From UBA7803 sp041395905 (lineage in GTDB: Bacteria > Pseudomonadota > Gammaproteobacteria > Pseudomonadales > Azotimanducaceae): a stretch of DNA of 64,000 bases. The stretch spans positions 1 to 64,000 of the forward strand of contig JAWKZP010000004.1 of NCBI GenBank assembly GCA_041395905.1. The letters run 5' to 3'. A model generated the notes under the pieces. That model made no database searches, was not told the origin of the DNA, and saw only the letters and a list, made by a program, of their open reading frames with translations. Of the stretch, positions 53,303 through 62,460 are shown one piece after another (position 1 is the stretch's first letter; each line of letters starts with the position of its first letter). A program made the translations under genes and the position numbers.

Positions 53303-53680
53303 TCAGGCCGCCTGCGCGACCTCGCTTTCCAGCGCAGCCTTCGCCTGCTCGGCCAGCACCGCGAATGCATCCTTCTCGTGCATCGCGATGTCGGCCAGCA
53401 CCTTCCGGTCCACCTCGATCGCCGCCTTCTTGAGGCCGGCGATAAATCGGCTGTAGGACAGGCCGTGCTCGCGGGCGGCGGCGTTGATCCGCTGGATCCA
53501 CAAAGCCCGGAACTGGCGCTTGCGCTGACGGCGGTCGCGGTAGGCGTACTGCCCGGCGCGAATCACCGCCTGCTTGGCTACCTTGAACTGCCGGCTGCGC
53601 GCGCCGTAATAGCCGCGCGCCTGCTTCAATACCTTCTTGCGACGCGCCCGGGACGCGACGCCTCTTTTCACTCGTGGCAT
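53303..53680 (-). CDS. rplT: Ribosomal protein L20
   Basis: 125 residues. RVKRGVASRARRKKVLKQARGYYGARSR and RQFRALWIQRINAAAREHGLSYSRFIAGLKKA are L20. The C-terminal tail is a few residues longer than E. coli L20. In the family it binds 23S rRNA early in assembly and represses rpmI-rplT. It is 12 bases after rpmI. Confidence 0.97.
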   Translation of the reverse strand: MPRVKRGVASRARRKKVLKQARGYYGARSRQFKVAKQAVIRAGQYAYRDRRQRKRQFRALWIQRINAAAREHGLSYSRFIAGLKKAAIEVDRKVLADIAMHEKDAFAVLAEQAKAALESEVAQAA

Positions 53681-53692
53681 CTATACGTCTCC

Positions 53693-53893
53693 TCAGCGCG
53701 CCTTGGTGGGCAGCATGCGGTTCAAACGATCCACGTCGGACGGGGATACGCCTTCGAGCCCGCGCAGCTGCCGCTTACGCTTCTGTGCTTTCTTGGTCAG
53801 GATGTGGTTCCGGTTGGCCTGGCGATGTTTATAGCCCTTGGCCGTGCGGCGAAAACGCTTCGCCGCGCCGGAATTGGTCTTCAATTTCGGCAT
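53693..53893 (-). CDS. rpmI: Ribosomal protein L35
   Basis: 66 residues, MPKLKTNSGAAKRFRRTAKG start and typical basic composition of L35. Part of the infC-rpmI-rplT operon; the order and tight spacing are conserved. Confidence 0.96.
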   Translation of the reverse strand: MPKLKTNSGAAKRFRRTAKGYKHRQANRNHILTKKAQKRKRQLRGLEGVSPSDVDRLNRMLPTKAR

Positions 53894-53964
53894 TACTATG
53901 CTCCACGCAATTCACTGTAGGGGCACGCCGCGTGCGGCCGCCCCGGTTTCGCTTGTTTTTCTAG

Positions 53965-54507
53965 TTATTTTTTCGTTCGTTTCTTCGGAGCCAGCACCAT
54001 CACCACCTGCCGACCTTCGAACTTGGGCTGTGCTTCCACCTGCCCGTACTCGTCGAGGTCTTCCGCTATGCGGGCCATGAGCTTCATGCCGATTTCCGGA
54101 TGAACCACTTCCCGACCGCGGAATCGCAGGGAGACTTTGGCCTTGTCTCCGTCTTCGAGGAAGCGAACCAGGTTGCGTAGTTTTACCTGGTAATCGCCCT
54201 CTTCGGTTCCAGGCCGGAATTTCATTTCCTTTACCTGGATCTGCTTCTGCTTTTTCTTCTGCGCCGCCTTGCTCTTCTTCAGCTCGAAGACGTGCTTGCC
54301 GTAGTCCATGACTTTAACGACCGGCGGCTCGGCCTCCGGTGCGATCAGCACCAGATCGAGCCCTGCGCGTCGCGCTGCATCGAGCGCGTCGCTGCGGGAC
54401 ACAACGCCCACCTGTCCGCCATCGGCATCGATCAGTCGCACCTTCGGTGCGCTGATGTCCTCGTTCAGAAGCGTGCGCTCAGCGCGCTTCGCACCCCCTT
54501 TCTTAAT
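53965..54507 (-). CDS. infC: Translation initiation factor IF-3, AUU start
   Basis: 180 residues (E. coli length) if started at ATT 54507. The N-terminal part reads IKKGGAKRAERTLLNED, followed by the linker and C-domain: PPVVKVMDYGKHVFE, QIQVKEMKFRPGTEEGDYQVKLRNL and SLRFRGREVVHPEIG. As in E. coli, the start is the rare AUU codon, preceded by CGGAGAA at about the right distance. This allows autoregulation, since IF-3 itself rejects such starts. No ATG in this frame gives the N-terminal domain. First gene of the block; the upstream thrS found in E. coli is not here. Confidence 0.92.
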   Translation of the reverse strand: MKKGGAKRAERTLLNEDISAPKVRLIDADGGQVGVVSRSDALDAARRAGLDLVLIAPEAEPPVVKVMDYGKHVFELKKSKAAQKKKQKQIQVKEMKFRPGTEEGDYQVKLRNLVRFLEDGDKAKVSLRFRGREVVHPEIGMKLMARIAEDLDEYGQVEAQPKFEGRQVVMVLAPKKRTKK

Positions 54508-54849
54508 ACGCGTTCTCCGTAGACCTTCATCACATGGCGGCGAACGGCACCTTTCTCTCCTGTGCCGGCGCGGCCGGTTTCACCTGACGGAACCGGGCAA
54601 AAAGCACCAGCCGGACAGGTACGAGTCCCCGCGCCAGAAACAGGCCCGGCTCGGGAGCGCGGATTCTACTGCCGCCCAGGCCCCGAAACAAGCCCACCGA
54701 GCTAATCGAGGGGGCTCTAACCCTTTGTCATTAAAGGGTAAAAACGGGCAGATGGGGTAGCGCATACGCAGACCTCTTTGATCTGGCCGCGGATCTTGTA
54801 TGATAGCCGCCCTCTCGCCGCCCGGGTCGCCCGATCCGGCGGTCGTTGC
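54508..54849. other. Intergenic region: infC leader and tRNA-Val promoter
   Basis: About 340 bases between the infC start and the divergent tRNA. It holds a perfect 7-base-pair stem, ACCCTTT (54720-54726) and AAAGGGT (54733-54739), with neither strand carrying a T run after it, so I do not call it a terminator. The rest is infC leader with no recognised gene. Confidence 0.55.
54778..54804 (+). promoter_or_regulatory. Candidate promoter of tRNA-Val
   Basis: TTGATC (54778-54783) and TATGAT (54799-54804), 15 bases apart, lie just before a G/C-rich discriminator and about 45 bases before the tRNA. The -10 is good and the spacing is short. A G/C-rich discriminator is usual for stringently controlled tRNA genes. 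Confidence 0.45.
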
Positions 54850-54926
<77 letters not shown>

Positions 54927-55064
54927 CTGGAATCGAACCCGACCCACACCTGATACGTTTTCGCGCGCTGGAACCCGCGCGCGACGCCCGTCACTGGCGC
55001 CGGCGACCCTGCCCTCCTGCCTTCGCCCGCCTTAACATGTCCCTCCCAGGGAGGAGACGCCACC

Positions 55065-55544
55065 ATGACCCGACTCGCAGAAATCGCCCCCGCCTTCGTC
55101 GCCATGGCGCACCAGATCGTGTGGTGCACCGCCGCCACCGTCGATGCCAGAAACCGCCCGCGCTCACGGATCCTGCACCCCATCTGGGACTGGGACGGAG
55201 AGCAGCTCACCGGCTGGATCGCGACCGGCCCTACGCCGACCAAACGGGCACATCTGCAGGCCAGCCCTTACCTGTCCTGCAACTACTGGGCGCCGAGCCA
55301 GGACACCTGCGTGGCGGAGTGTCACGCCGAGTGGGCGTTCGACGACGCGACCCGGAAGATGGTCTGGGACAAGTTCGTGAACGGACCGGCGCCCGTGGGC
55401 TACGACCCGTCCATGATCCCCGGCTGGGACGGCCCCACCGCGCCCACGTTCGCGGCGCTCAGGCTGACGCCGTGGCGGTTGCGCGTGATGCCTGGGACGG
55501 TGCTGCTGCAGGGCACAGGAGATACGCTCACCTGGCAGGCCTGA
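55065..55544 (+). CDS. PNPOx-like FMN-binding protein
   Basis: A 159-residue pyridoxamine 5'-phosphate oxidase-fold protein. NRPRSRILHPIWDWDG, and HLQASPYLSCNYWAP show the split-barrel pattern. These small flavin proteins have varied roles; function here unknown. It follows tRNA-Val and precedes an acyl-CoA synthetase operon. The start ATG has a GGGAGGAG ribosome site. Confidence 0.78.
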   Translation: MTRLAEIAPAFVAMAHQIVWCTAATVDARNRPRSRILHPIWDWDGEQLTGWIATGPTPTKRAHLQASPYLSCNYWAPSQDTCVAECHAEWAFDDATRKMVWDKFVNGPAPVGYDPSMIPGWDGPTAPTFAALRLTPWRLRVMPGTVLLQGTGDTLTWQA

Positions 55545-55662
55545 ACCCCGCCGTCCGGGGCCTGGCGGGAGCCTACGGGCGCCCGCTTCGCGCCCCTGAG
55601 CCATGGGCTGGCTGCCGCGCCGGTTGGCGCTACAATGCCCGGCAGGAAGGGGAGGAAGTACG

Positions 55663-57219
55663 ATGTCGGATCTCGACCTGGAACGAGCCGTCGCCACGGG
55701 CATGACGGTGGCCTACCACGCTGCGCGCCAGCCCGAAGTGCCCGCTGTGGTCACGCGCTACGGCAACCGCACCTTTGCCCAGCTCAATGCCAACGCCAAC
55801 CGCCTGGTGCGCGTGCTCCGCAGCCACGGCATCAAGGCCGGCGACAGCATCGCCGTGGTGGCGAAGAACCGGCCGGAGTTCATCGAGACGCTGGTGGCCG
55901 CAACACGCGCCGGCATCCGTTTCACGCCGATCAACTTCCACCTCAAGGGCGAGGAGATCGGCTACATCGTCGACAACTGCGAAGCCAAGGCGTTCATCGC
56001 CGATGCATCCCTCGGCAAGCCGCCCGTGGATGCTCTCCAGCACGCGCCCGGCGCCACCCTGCGGCTCGTCTGCGGCGGTCGGCTCGACGGCTTCGACGAC
56101 TACGCCGAGGCCATCGCCGATCAGGACGCGAGCGACATTCCGGACCCGAGCCTCGGCGCGCGCATGCTCTACACCTCGGGCACCACCGGGCGGCCCAAGG
56201 GCGTGTTCCGCAAGGAGCGCGTCCCGGAGACACCCCAGTACGAGGGCACGCTGTCCAACTACAAACCCGGCGACGACATGGAGCTGTGCACCGGCCCCGG
56301 CTATCACGCCGCGCCGCTGCTGTTCGACATCGTGCAGCCGCTCACCTCCGGTGTCGGCGTGGTGCTCATGGACAAATGGGACGCCGAAGAAACGCTGCGC
56401 CTGATCGAGGAGTACCGCTGCACCCACACGCACATGGTCGCCACCATGTTCCACCGCCTGCTGCAGCTGCCCGAGGACGTGAAGAGCCGCTACGACCTGT
56501 CCAGCCTGCGCTTCATCATCCACGGCGCCGCACCCTGCCCGGTGCACGTCAAGCAGGCCATCATCGACTGGTTCGGACCCATCGTGTGGGAGTACTACGC
56601 CGCCACCGAGGGCGGCGGCGGCTTCATCGTCGGCCCCGAGGAGTGGCTGAAGAAGCCCGGCACCGTCGGTAAGCCCGGCCCCGCGTTCGACAACAAAATT
56701 CTCGACGACGACGGCAACGAGGTGCCGCCCGGCGTGGTCGGCACCATTTACATGCGTGCGCCGGAGAAAGGTCGCTTCGAGTACTACAAGGATGCGACCA
56801 AGACCAGCTCGTCATACCGCGGCGACTACTTCACCCTGGGCGACATGGGCTATTTCGACGAGGACGGCTACCTGTTCCTCACCGGTCGCACCGCGGAGCT
56901 GATCATCTCGGGCGGCGTGAACATCTACCCCCAGGAGGTGGACAGCGAGCTGATGAAACACCCGGCAGTACTCGACGTGTGCACCATCGGCGCCCCCAAC
57001 GAGGAATGGGGCGAGGAAGTGCGCTCGGTGGTACAGCTCAACGAAGGCTACGCGCCGTCAGAAGCGCTCAGCCAGGAGCTCATCGAATGGGCCCGTGAGC
57101 GCCTGGCCAATTTCAAATGCCCGCGCGCCATCGACTACGTCGATGAGCTGCCGCGCTCGGCGGCGGGCAAGATCCAGCGGCGCGTGGTGCGGGCGCCGTA
57201 CTGGGAAGGCAAGGGCTGA
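55663..57219 (+). CDS. AMP-dependent acyl-CoA synthetase
   Basis: 518 residues. YTSGTTGRPKG at 170-180 is the phosphate loop, WEYYAATEGGGGF the adenine site, GDMGYFDEDGYLFLTGR the hinge, and SAAGKIQRRVV the C-terminal lysine loop. It is closely similar to the synthetase at 35.8 kb. It activates a fatty, aromatic or steroid-side-chain acid with CoA. A P450 gene starts 13 bases after its stop, so the two form an operon. I used ATG 55663, just after GGGGAGGAA. Confidence 0.92.
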   Translation: MSDLDLERAVATGMTVAYHAARQPEVPAVVTRYGNRTFAQLNANANRLVRVLRSHGIKAGDSIAVVAKNRPEFIETLVAATRAGIRFTPINFHLKGEEIGYIVDNCEAKAFIADASLGKPPVDALQHAPGATLRLVCGGRLDGFDDYAEAIADQDASDIPDPSLGARMLYTSGTTGRPKGVFRKERVPETPQYEGTLSNYKPGDDMELCTGPGYHAAPLLFDIVQPLTSGVGVVLMDKWDAEETLRLIEEYRCTHTHMVATMFHRLLQLPEDVKSRYDLSSLRFIIHGAAPCPVHVKQAIIDWFGPIVWEYYAATEGGGGFIVGPEEWLKKPGTVGKPGPAFDNKILDDDGNEVPPGVVGTIYMRAPEKGRFEYYKDATKTSSSYRGDYFTLGDMGYFDEDGYLFLTGRTAELIISGGVNIYPQEVDSELMKHPAVLDVCTIGAPNEEWGEEVRSVVQLNEGYAPSEALSQELIEWARERLANFKCPRAIDYVDELPRSAAGKIQRRVVRAPYWEGKG

Positions 57220-57231
57220 GGCATTCGCGCC

Positions 57232-58434
57232 GTGGAGATCAATCTGCTGGATCCGAAGACCTTCGCCCACGGCCACCCGCACGAGCAATACGCCTGGCTG
57301 CGTGACAACGCGCCCGTGTACTGGCACGAGGAGCCGGACGGGCCCGGCTTCTGGGCGCTGACCCGGCATGCCGAAGTGGCTGCCGTCGGGCGCGATCCCG
57401 CAACCTTCTCCTCCGAACCCACCATCATGATCGCCGATCCGGACGCCGCTGGCGGCATCGCCTTCGGCGATCACAAGATGATGCTGATGATGGATCCGCC
57501 GGCGCACACCCAGTTCCGCAAGATCATCAGCCGCGAATTTACCCAGGGGCCGGCGCAGCAGCTGCGCCCGCGCGTCACGGAGCTGGCCAGCCAGATCATC
57601 GACGAGGTGATCGAAGCCGGCGAGTGCGACTTCGTGTCGGCAGTGGCCGGCGAGCTGCCCTCCTACGTCATCGCCGAGCTCACCGGCATTCCGCTGGACG
57701 ACGGCCGCAAGCTCTATGAGCTGACCGAGATCATCCACTCGGCGCCGGAGGCGGTGCCGGAAGGTGCTCAGGCCAACGCCGTGATGCAGATGTTCACCTA
57801 CGCCCAGGGCGTGTACGAGCAGAAGCTTGCGAACCCGGGCAACGATCTGGCCAGCAAGATCGTACACGCCGAGGTCGACGGCAGGCGCCTCGACAACATC
57901 GATTTTCAGCTGTTCTTTCTGCTGCTGATCGATGCCGGCGGCGACACCACCCGCAACCTGGTGGCCGGCGGCCTGCACGCGCTGCTCGAGCATCCCGACC
58001 AGCTGGCGCGGCTGCGCGCCGACCCGTCGCTGATCCCGGCGGCCCGCGAGGAGCTGCTGCGCTTCGTGAGCCCGGTGATCTACATGCGCCGCACGGCATT
58101 GAAGGATACCGAGATCGCAGGCCAGGCCATTCGCGCCGGCGACAAGGTGGTGCGCTATTTCGGCGCCGCCAACTTCGATGAACGCGCGTTCGACGTGCCC
58201 ATGCGGCTCGACATCGGCCGCACGCCCAATCCGCACATCGCCTTCGGCGCCGGCGCCCACGTGTGTCTGGGCCAGCACATCGCCCGGGTGGAGATCGACT
58301 GCATGTTCGAGCAGGTGCTCGCGCGCCTGCACGACATCGAGCTCACCGAGGCGCCACAATGGCTGCCTTCCACCTTCATCTCGGGCATCCGCCGGATGCC
58401 CATCCGCTTCGCGCCGCGGCCGCGTTCGGCCTGA
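57232..58434 (+). CDS. Cytochrome P450 (CYP125/CYP142-like)
   Basis: A 400-residue P450. GGDTTRN at 236-242 (I helix), ELLR in 274-277 (ExxR), and haem loop FGAGAHVCLG at 338-347 with Cys345. HVCLG and the MMDPPAHTQFRKIIS region resemble the CYP125/142/124 group, which oxidises sterol or methyl-branched lipid side chains. Starts with GTG 13 bases after the acyl-CoA synthetase stop. A sterol or isoprenoid substrate is plausible but not proved. Confidence 0.88.
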   Translation: MEINLLDPKTFAHGHPHEQYAWLRDNAPVYWHEEPDGPGFWALTRHAEVAAVGRDPATFSSEPTIMIADPDAAGGIAFGDHKMMLMMDPPAHTQFRKIISREFTQGPAQQLRPRVTELASQIIDEVIEAGECDFVSAVAGELPSYVIAELTGIPLDDGRKLYELTEIIHSAPEAVPEGAQANAVMQMFTYAQGVYEQKLANPGNDLASKIVHAEVDGRRLDNIDFQLFFLLLIDAGGDTTRNLVAGGLHALLEHPDQLARLRADPSLIPAAREELLRFVSPVIYMRRTALKDTEIAGQAIRAGDKVVRYFGAANFDERAFDVPMRLDIGRTPNPHIAFGAGAHVCLGQHIARVEIDCMFEQVLARLHDIELTEAPQWLPSTFISGIRRMPIRFAPRPRSA

Positions 58435-58447
58435 GCGGCGCGCCCGC

Positions 58448-60439
58448 TCAGCCGAGCCGTACCCGCCGCAGAAACGCTTCGTAGCGCGGGTCGCCGCGCA
58501 GCGTGGCGAATGCCGGATCCACCGTCACGCGGATCACGCTGTACATGGCATGGCTGTCGGCAACGTCGTCCAGCGCCGCGAACGCGCCATCGAGATCGCC
58601 CAGCGCCAGCAGGCTCTGCACGGCCATCCATTTGTTCGGATTGGGCGGCGGGATGCGCCGCAACGCCTCGTCGAGCAGCTGTCGGTCGGGTGCGCCCCGG
58701 GCCAGCCCCAGCAGAAAACCGCGAAACGGCACCAGCGGCTCGCCCACGGCGTCCACTGCAAACTCTGCGTAGCGCTCGGTCGTGGCCAGGTCACCGCGTC
58801 CCGCGGCGTCGAGCGCCTGCGTGATGGCCGCCGGCAGCGCGCGGTCGCCGCGCAGTGCGAAAACCAGCTCGGCCTCGTGATCTGCCTGAGGCAGCTCGCC
58901 CAGCGCACGCAGCGCAATCATGCGCGCGTAACGCGGCCAGTCGTGGCTTGGGTCGGCATCGATGCCCTGCTCCGCGTACACGAGCGCGCCCGCAGGGTCG
59001 CCCGCGCCGAGCGCGGCGAAGGCCGCGCTGCCCAGCAGAAACGGGTCGGTGGGGTCTGCCGCCACCGCCTCGGACCACAGGCGTAACGCGTCGTCCCAGC
59101 GCCAGGCGAAGCCGGCGTCCTTGGCCAGCAGCGACAGGGTCAGGGGATGGCCCGGATCTTCCGCCCGGGCGCGTTCGGTGAGCGCCCGCATCTGCGCCAG
59201 CGCGTCGTCGTGCGACTCGCCGAGAATGCGGTTCTGATAGGCGTTGTGCAGCAGCCACAGCGCCGGGATGAAGCCGGGGTCCAGCGCCAGCGCCTGGCGC
59301 GTGTGCTCGATGATCGGCCGCCAGCCCACGGCGAACACCCGTTCGCGATAGCTGCGGGCGATCAGATACTCCTCGTACGCCTGAACCCGTAGCGGATCGC
59401 TGGCCACCGCGGTCGCCACGCCGGGGCGCATCTGCGCCCGTAACGCGCTGGCGATGCGCCGCGCCACGTCCGACTGGATGTCAAAGATGTCCGCGAAATC
59501 CCGGTCGTAGCTCTGCGACCAGAGCTGCACGCCGGTGGCCCCTTCGATGAGCTGCGCGGTGATGCGCACCTTGCCGTCCGCGTAGCGGATGCTCCCATCC
59601 ACCAGGTGGTCGACGGCCAGCTCGGCAGCGATCTGGCGCACCGGTATCGCGGTGCCGCGGTAGCGCGCGACCGACGAGCGTCCGATGACACGGATGTCGG
59701 TGGCGCGCGCGATCTCGTTGAGGATGTCGGCCTGAATGCCCGAGGCAAAGTAATCGTGCTCAGGGTCCGGCGACAGGTTCTCGAACGGCAGCACCGCGAG
59801 CCTGGGCAGCGCGGCGTCCGCCGGGGGCGGGTCGGCAGCGATCGGATCGCGCGCCAGATAGCTGCCGATGCCGGCCGCGACTGCAAGCACCAGCGCGGCG
59901 AGACCCGCCAGCGCCAGGCGCCGGCGCCCGCCATGGCCCTGCAATTCCGGCGCCGCAGCCGTGCGTTCCGGGTTTGTCGCGGGAAGATCCCCAGGCGCCA
60001 CCGACAGAGGCGCTGGAGTGCTGACGCTATCGGGCTCCTGCGCGCCGGAGGGAGCCTCGCCTCGATCCGCATGGGGGGAGCGCGCGTCGCCCTCATCAGA
60101 GGCGGCACGCACCTCACCGGCAAACCGGTAGCCGAACCCGTGCACCGTGCGGATGCTGACCGCATCGGCGGAATCCTCCCCCAGGGCCTTGCGTGCCTTC
60201 ATGACGGCGCGGGTGAGCACCGACTCGGTTACCACGGTGCCGGGCCAGATCGCTTCAATGAGCTGATCCTTGCTGACCGCCTCGTCGCGATGCTCGATCA
60301 GGTAGGCCAGCAGGTCGAACACCTTGTTCTGCAGCGCCACCGGCTCGCCAAGCTGGCGCAGTTCGCGCGTGCGCAGATCCAGCTCGAACTCCCCGAACCG
60401 ATAACATGCTGATTTTTCTGAATTTTTCCCGGAGGTCAT
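58448..60439 (-). CDS. CadC-like membrane regulator with winged helix and TPR region
   Basis: A 663-residue protein. Residues 12-107 form an OmpR-type winged helix (YRFGEFELDLRTRELRQLGEPV ... HGFGYRFAGEV). A membrane helix (LALAGLAALVLAVAAGIGSYL) follows near 173-193. The periplasmic part has a TolB-like domain (ARATDIRVIGRSSVARYRGTA ... DGSIRYADGKVRITAQLIE) and then TPR-like repeats to the end. It would sense something in the periplasm and bind DNA directly. It faces the trHb-mddA operon across 132 bases and may control it; that is inference. Confidence 0.85.
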   Translation of the reverse strand: MTSGKNSEKSACYRFGEFELDLRTRELRQLGEPVALQNKVFDLLAYLIEHRDEAVSKDQLIEAIWPGTVVTESVLTRAVMKARKALGEDSADAVSIRTVHGFGYRFAGEVRAASDEGDARSPHADRGEAPSGAQEPDSVSTPAPLSVAPGDLPATNPERTAAAPELQGHGGRRRLALAGLAALVLAVAAGIGSYLARDPIAADPPPADAALPRLAVLPFENLSPDPEHDYFASGIQADILNEIARATDIRVIGRSSVARYRGTAIPVRQIAAELAVDHLVDGSIRYADGKVRITAQLIEGATGVQLWSQSYDRDFADIFDIQSDVARRIASALRAQMRPGVATAVASDPLRVQAYEEYLIARSYRERVFAVGWRPIIEHTRQALALDPGFIPALWLLHNAYQNRILGESHDDALAQMRALTERARAEDPGHPLTLSLLAKDAGFAWRWDDALRLWSEAVAADPTDPFLLGSAAFAALGAGDPAGALVYAEQGIDADPSHDWPRYARMIALRALGELPQADHEAELVFALRGDRALPAAITQALDAAGRGDLATTERYAEFAVDAVGEPLVPFRGFLLGLARGAPDRQLLDEALRRIPPPNPNKWMAVQSLLALGDLDGAFAALDDVADSHAMYSVIRVTVDPAFATLRGDPRYEAFLRRVRLG

Positions 60440-60571
60440 GGCCTGTCTGCAAGGTCAGAAAATGGTCACGAACAAATCAGCACACGATCAGGAACCGGCC
60501 GGAGTCTACCGCCACACTGCGCCCCGAACCAGACGCCAGCCGGCGCCTGGAGCACGAGAAGAGGACGACCC

Positions 60572-61015
60572 ATGCCTGAGCGCGACCCCGACCTGATCCA
60601 ACGGATGGGCGGACCCGCGGTGATCGACCGTCTGGTCGACGAGCTGTACGCGGAAGTGCTGCTGGACGATCGCATTGCCGATTTCTTCAGCGGCTGCTCG
60701 GTGGCACGTCTGGCGGAGCGGCAGCGCCGGTTTCTGCTGGCGCTGCTGCAGGGGCCGGAGCTGCCCGCGGATCTCGATCTGGCGGCGGCCCACGCCCCGC
60801 TGGTCGCGCGGGGGCTGAACGACAGCCACATCGACGCGCTGCTGGAGCTGATGGAACGGGCACTGGCAGCCATCGGTGCCGATACCTCGGTATCGACCCT
60901 GCTGCTGCAGCGCCTGGAACGGTTCAGGCAGGTAGTTCTCGGAGTTCCGTCCACGGTCTGCGGAGCGGATACGGAACAGCGTTCAGAACAAGCTGAAGAG
61001 GAAAGGCAATCATGA
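60572..61015 (+). CDS. Truncated haemoglobin, group I
   Basis: A 147-residue globin. Start RMGGPAVIDRLVDELYAEVLLDDRIADFF is typical of group I, with His74 in AAAHAPLV as the proximal ligand. The distal part is short. The C-terminal tail is longer than usual and acidic. It may bind O2 or NO. It overlaps mddA by four bases (ATGA), so the two are translationally coupled. Confidence 0.84.
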   Translation: MPERDPDLIQRMGGPAVIDRLVDELYAEVLLDDRIADFFSGCSVARLAERQRRFLLALLQGPELPADLDLAAAHAPLVARGLNDSHIDALLELMERALAAIGADTSVSTLLLQRLERFRQVVLGVPSTVCGADTEQRSEQAEEERQS

Positions 61016-61812
61016 ACGAGCAAGTTCACAACTCAGATGGATCGGCTACCCACGGCGCGGGGCGGCGTTGGGCGATCCTCGCATACGGTGTCGCGAGCTA
61101 CGCGGTGTTTTTCGCAACCTTTCTCTATGCCATCGGCTTCATCGGCAACCTGCTGGTGCCGACAACGCTCGATGGCGCAACGGAGGAAGGCTTAATGACG
61201 GCGCTGGCGATCGACCTGGCCCTGCTGGCGCTGTTTGCCGTGCAGCACAGCGTGATGGCACGCCCGGCGTTCAAGCGCTGGTGGACGCGGATCGTGCCGC
61301 AAGCGGCCGAACGCAGCACCTATGTGCTGGCATCGAGCCTGGCACTGATCGCGATGTTCGTGCTCTGGCAGCCGCTCGGTGGCGAGGTCTGGCGGATAGA
61401 GGATCCTGCCGGTCAGGCGCTGATGTACGCGGGCTACGCGTTCGGCTGGGGGCTGGTGCTGGTCGCGACCTTCCTGATCAACCACTTCGATCTGTTCGGG
61501 TTGCGTCAGGTGTGGCTGCAGTTCCGCAACCGGCCGTACACGCAGCTGAGATTCGTGATGCCGTTGCCGTACCGGATCGTGCGCCACCCGTTGTACGTCG
61601 GCTGGCTGTTCGCCTTCTGGTGCACGCCCACCATGACCGCATCACACCTGGTGTTCGCGGTGATGACAACGACCTACATCCTGATCGCGATCCGACTCGA
61701 AGAACGGGATCTGGTGGCAGAGCACGGCTCCGACTACCAGCGCTATCAGCAGGAAGTGCCGATGCTGATACCGCGGGTCACCCAACGGGTGACGCGGCCC
61801 GAAACGGCGTAA
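61012..61812 (+). CDS. mddA: Methanethiol S-methyltransferase (MddA-like)
   Basis: A 266-residue integral membrane protein of the isoprenylcysteine methyltransferase-like family, with about five helices. The conserved region YRIVRHPLYVGWLFAFWCTPTMT ... TTTYILIAIRLEERDLVAEHG matches MddA, which methylates methanethiol with S-adenosylmethionine to dimethyl sulfide. The motif VPMLIPR near the end is also typical. An NnrU-like protein is the main alternative. It is coupled to a truncated haemoglobin. Confidence 0.82.
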   Translation: MNEQVHNSDGSATHGAGRRWAILAYGVASYAVFFATFLYAIGFIGNLLVPTTLDGATEEGLMTALAIDLALLALFAVQHSVMARPAFKRWWTRIVPQAAERSTYVLASSLALIAMFVLWQPLGGEVWRIEDPAGQALMYAGYAFGWGLVLVATFLINHFDLFGLRQVWLQFRNRPYTQLRFVMPLPYRIVRHPLYVGWLFAFWCTPTMTASHLVFAVMTTTYILIAIRLEERDLVAEHGSDYQRYQQEVPMLIPRVTQRVTRPETA

Positions 61813-61977
61813 TGCCGGCGGCGCCTGGCAACCTGGAGGACAGTACGATGAACCTCACGAGCAGAATCGGCTGGAAGCTGCTGCTCCTCGGCGCCGTCAT
61901 AGGCGGCGCGCTTGGATGCTCCTACAGCCTGGGCCTGGCGGCCACCATGGTGGCCGTCGATCTCGCTCATCTGGGCT

Positions 61978-62028
61978 GCGTCGCCCGGCACGAAAGTGCC
62001 GGGCGACGCCCCGCCGCGGCCGCGGCGG
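61978..62028. repeat. Two adjacent palindromes, G/C-rich
   Basis: A perfect 14-base-pair stem GCGTCGCCCGGCAC (61978-61991) with GTGCCGGGCGACGC (61996-62009), capped by the tetraloop GAAA. It is followed at 62011-62028 by an 18-base perfect palindrome, CCGCCGCGGCCGCGGCGG. There is no T run afterwards on either strand. It could be a terminator of the mddA operon lacking a U tract, or a mobile palindromic repeat. Confidence 0.7.
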
Positions 62029-62088
62029 TTCAACGCGCGCCGGATTCGTTGGTACCATGCGCACAACTCCAGTGGCCGAAACCTGTTC

Positions 62089-62433
62089 ATGCGTCATCCG
62101 ACCTTGCCTGTCCTGGTGATCCTGCTCGCGAGCCTCACGCCCCAGACCCTGTCGGCGCGTGTCTACGCCTACGTCAACGAAGACGGGGATTACGTCATCA
62201 GCCAGAAGCGGCCGAAGATTCCGGTGGAGTACGCCATCCTCACCGACGACGGCGAGTTCATCCGCCTGGTGCCGGCACCGCAGCCGCCGGTTCCGGTCAC
62301 CCACTGGAAGCCCTGGTTCATGCCCAGACAGCCGGATCCGCTCGATGCCAAGCCGCAGATCTGGGACGATGCCGAACCGCAGGTGGAAATCGAAGAGGTT
62401 GCACCCGAGGCGCAGGAACCGGACGAGGACTGA
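62089..62433 (+). CDS. Small secreted protein, DUF4124-like
   Basis: 114 residues. Signal peptide MRHPTLPVLVILLASLTPQTLSA, then VYAYVNEDGDYVISQKRP, which resembles the short DUF4124-type region with a Y-x-x-x-D-G pattern, and an acidic C-terminus. Function unknown. The frame is open further upstream to 61912, but the signal peptide points to ATG 62089. It is convergent with uvrB. Confidence 0.65.
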   Translation: MRHPTLPVLVILLASLTPQTLSARVYAYVNEDGDYVISQKRPKIPVEYAILTDDGEFIRLVPAPQPPVPVTHWKPWFMPRQPDPLDAKPQIWDDAEPQVEIEEVAPEAQEPDED

Positions 62434-62460
62434 CCCGGGCGCCGCGACGCCCTGCCGCGC

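Noticed and set aside
54720..54739. Rho-independent terminator between infC and tRNA-Val
   Set aside because: The stem is perfect but neither strand has a T run directly after it, so I left it as an unassigned hairpin.
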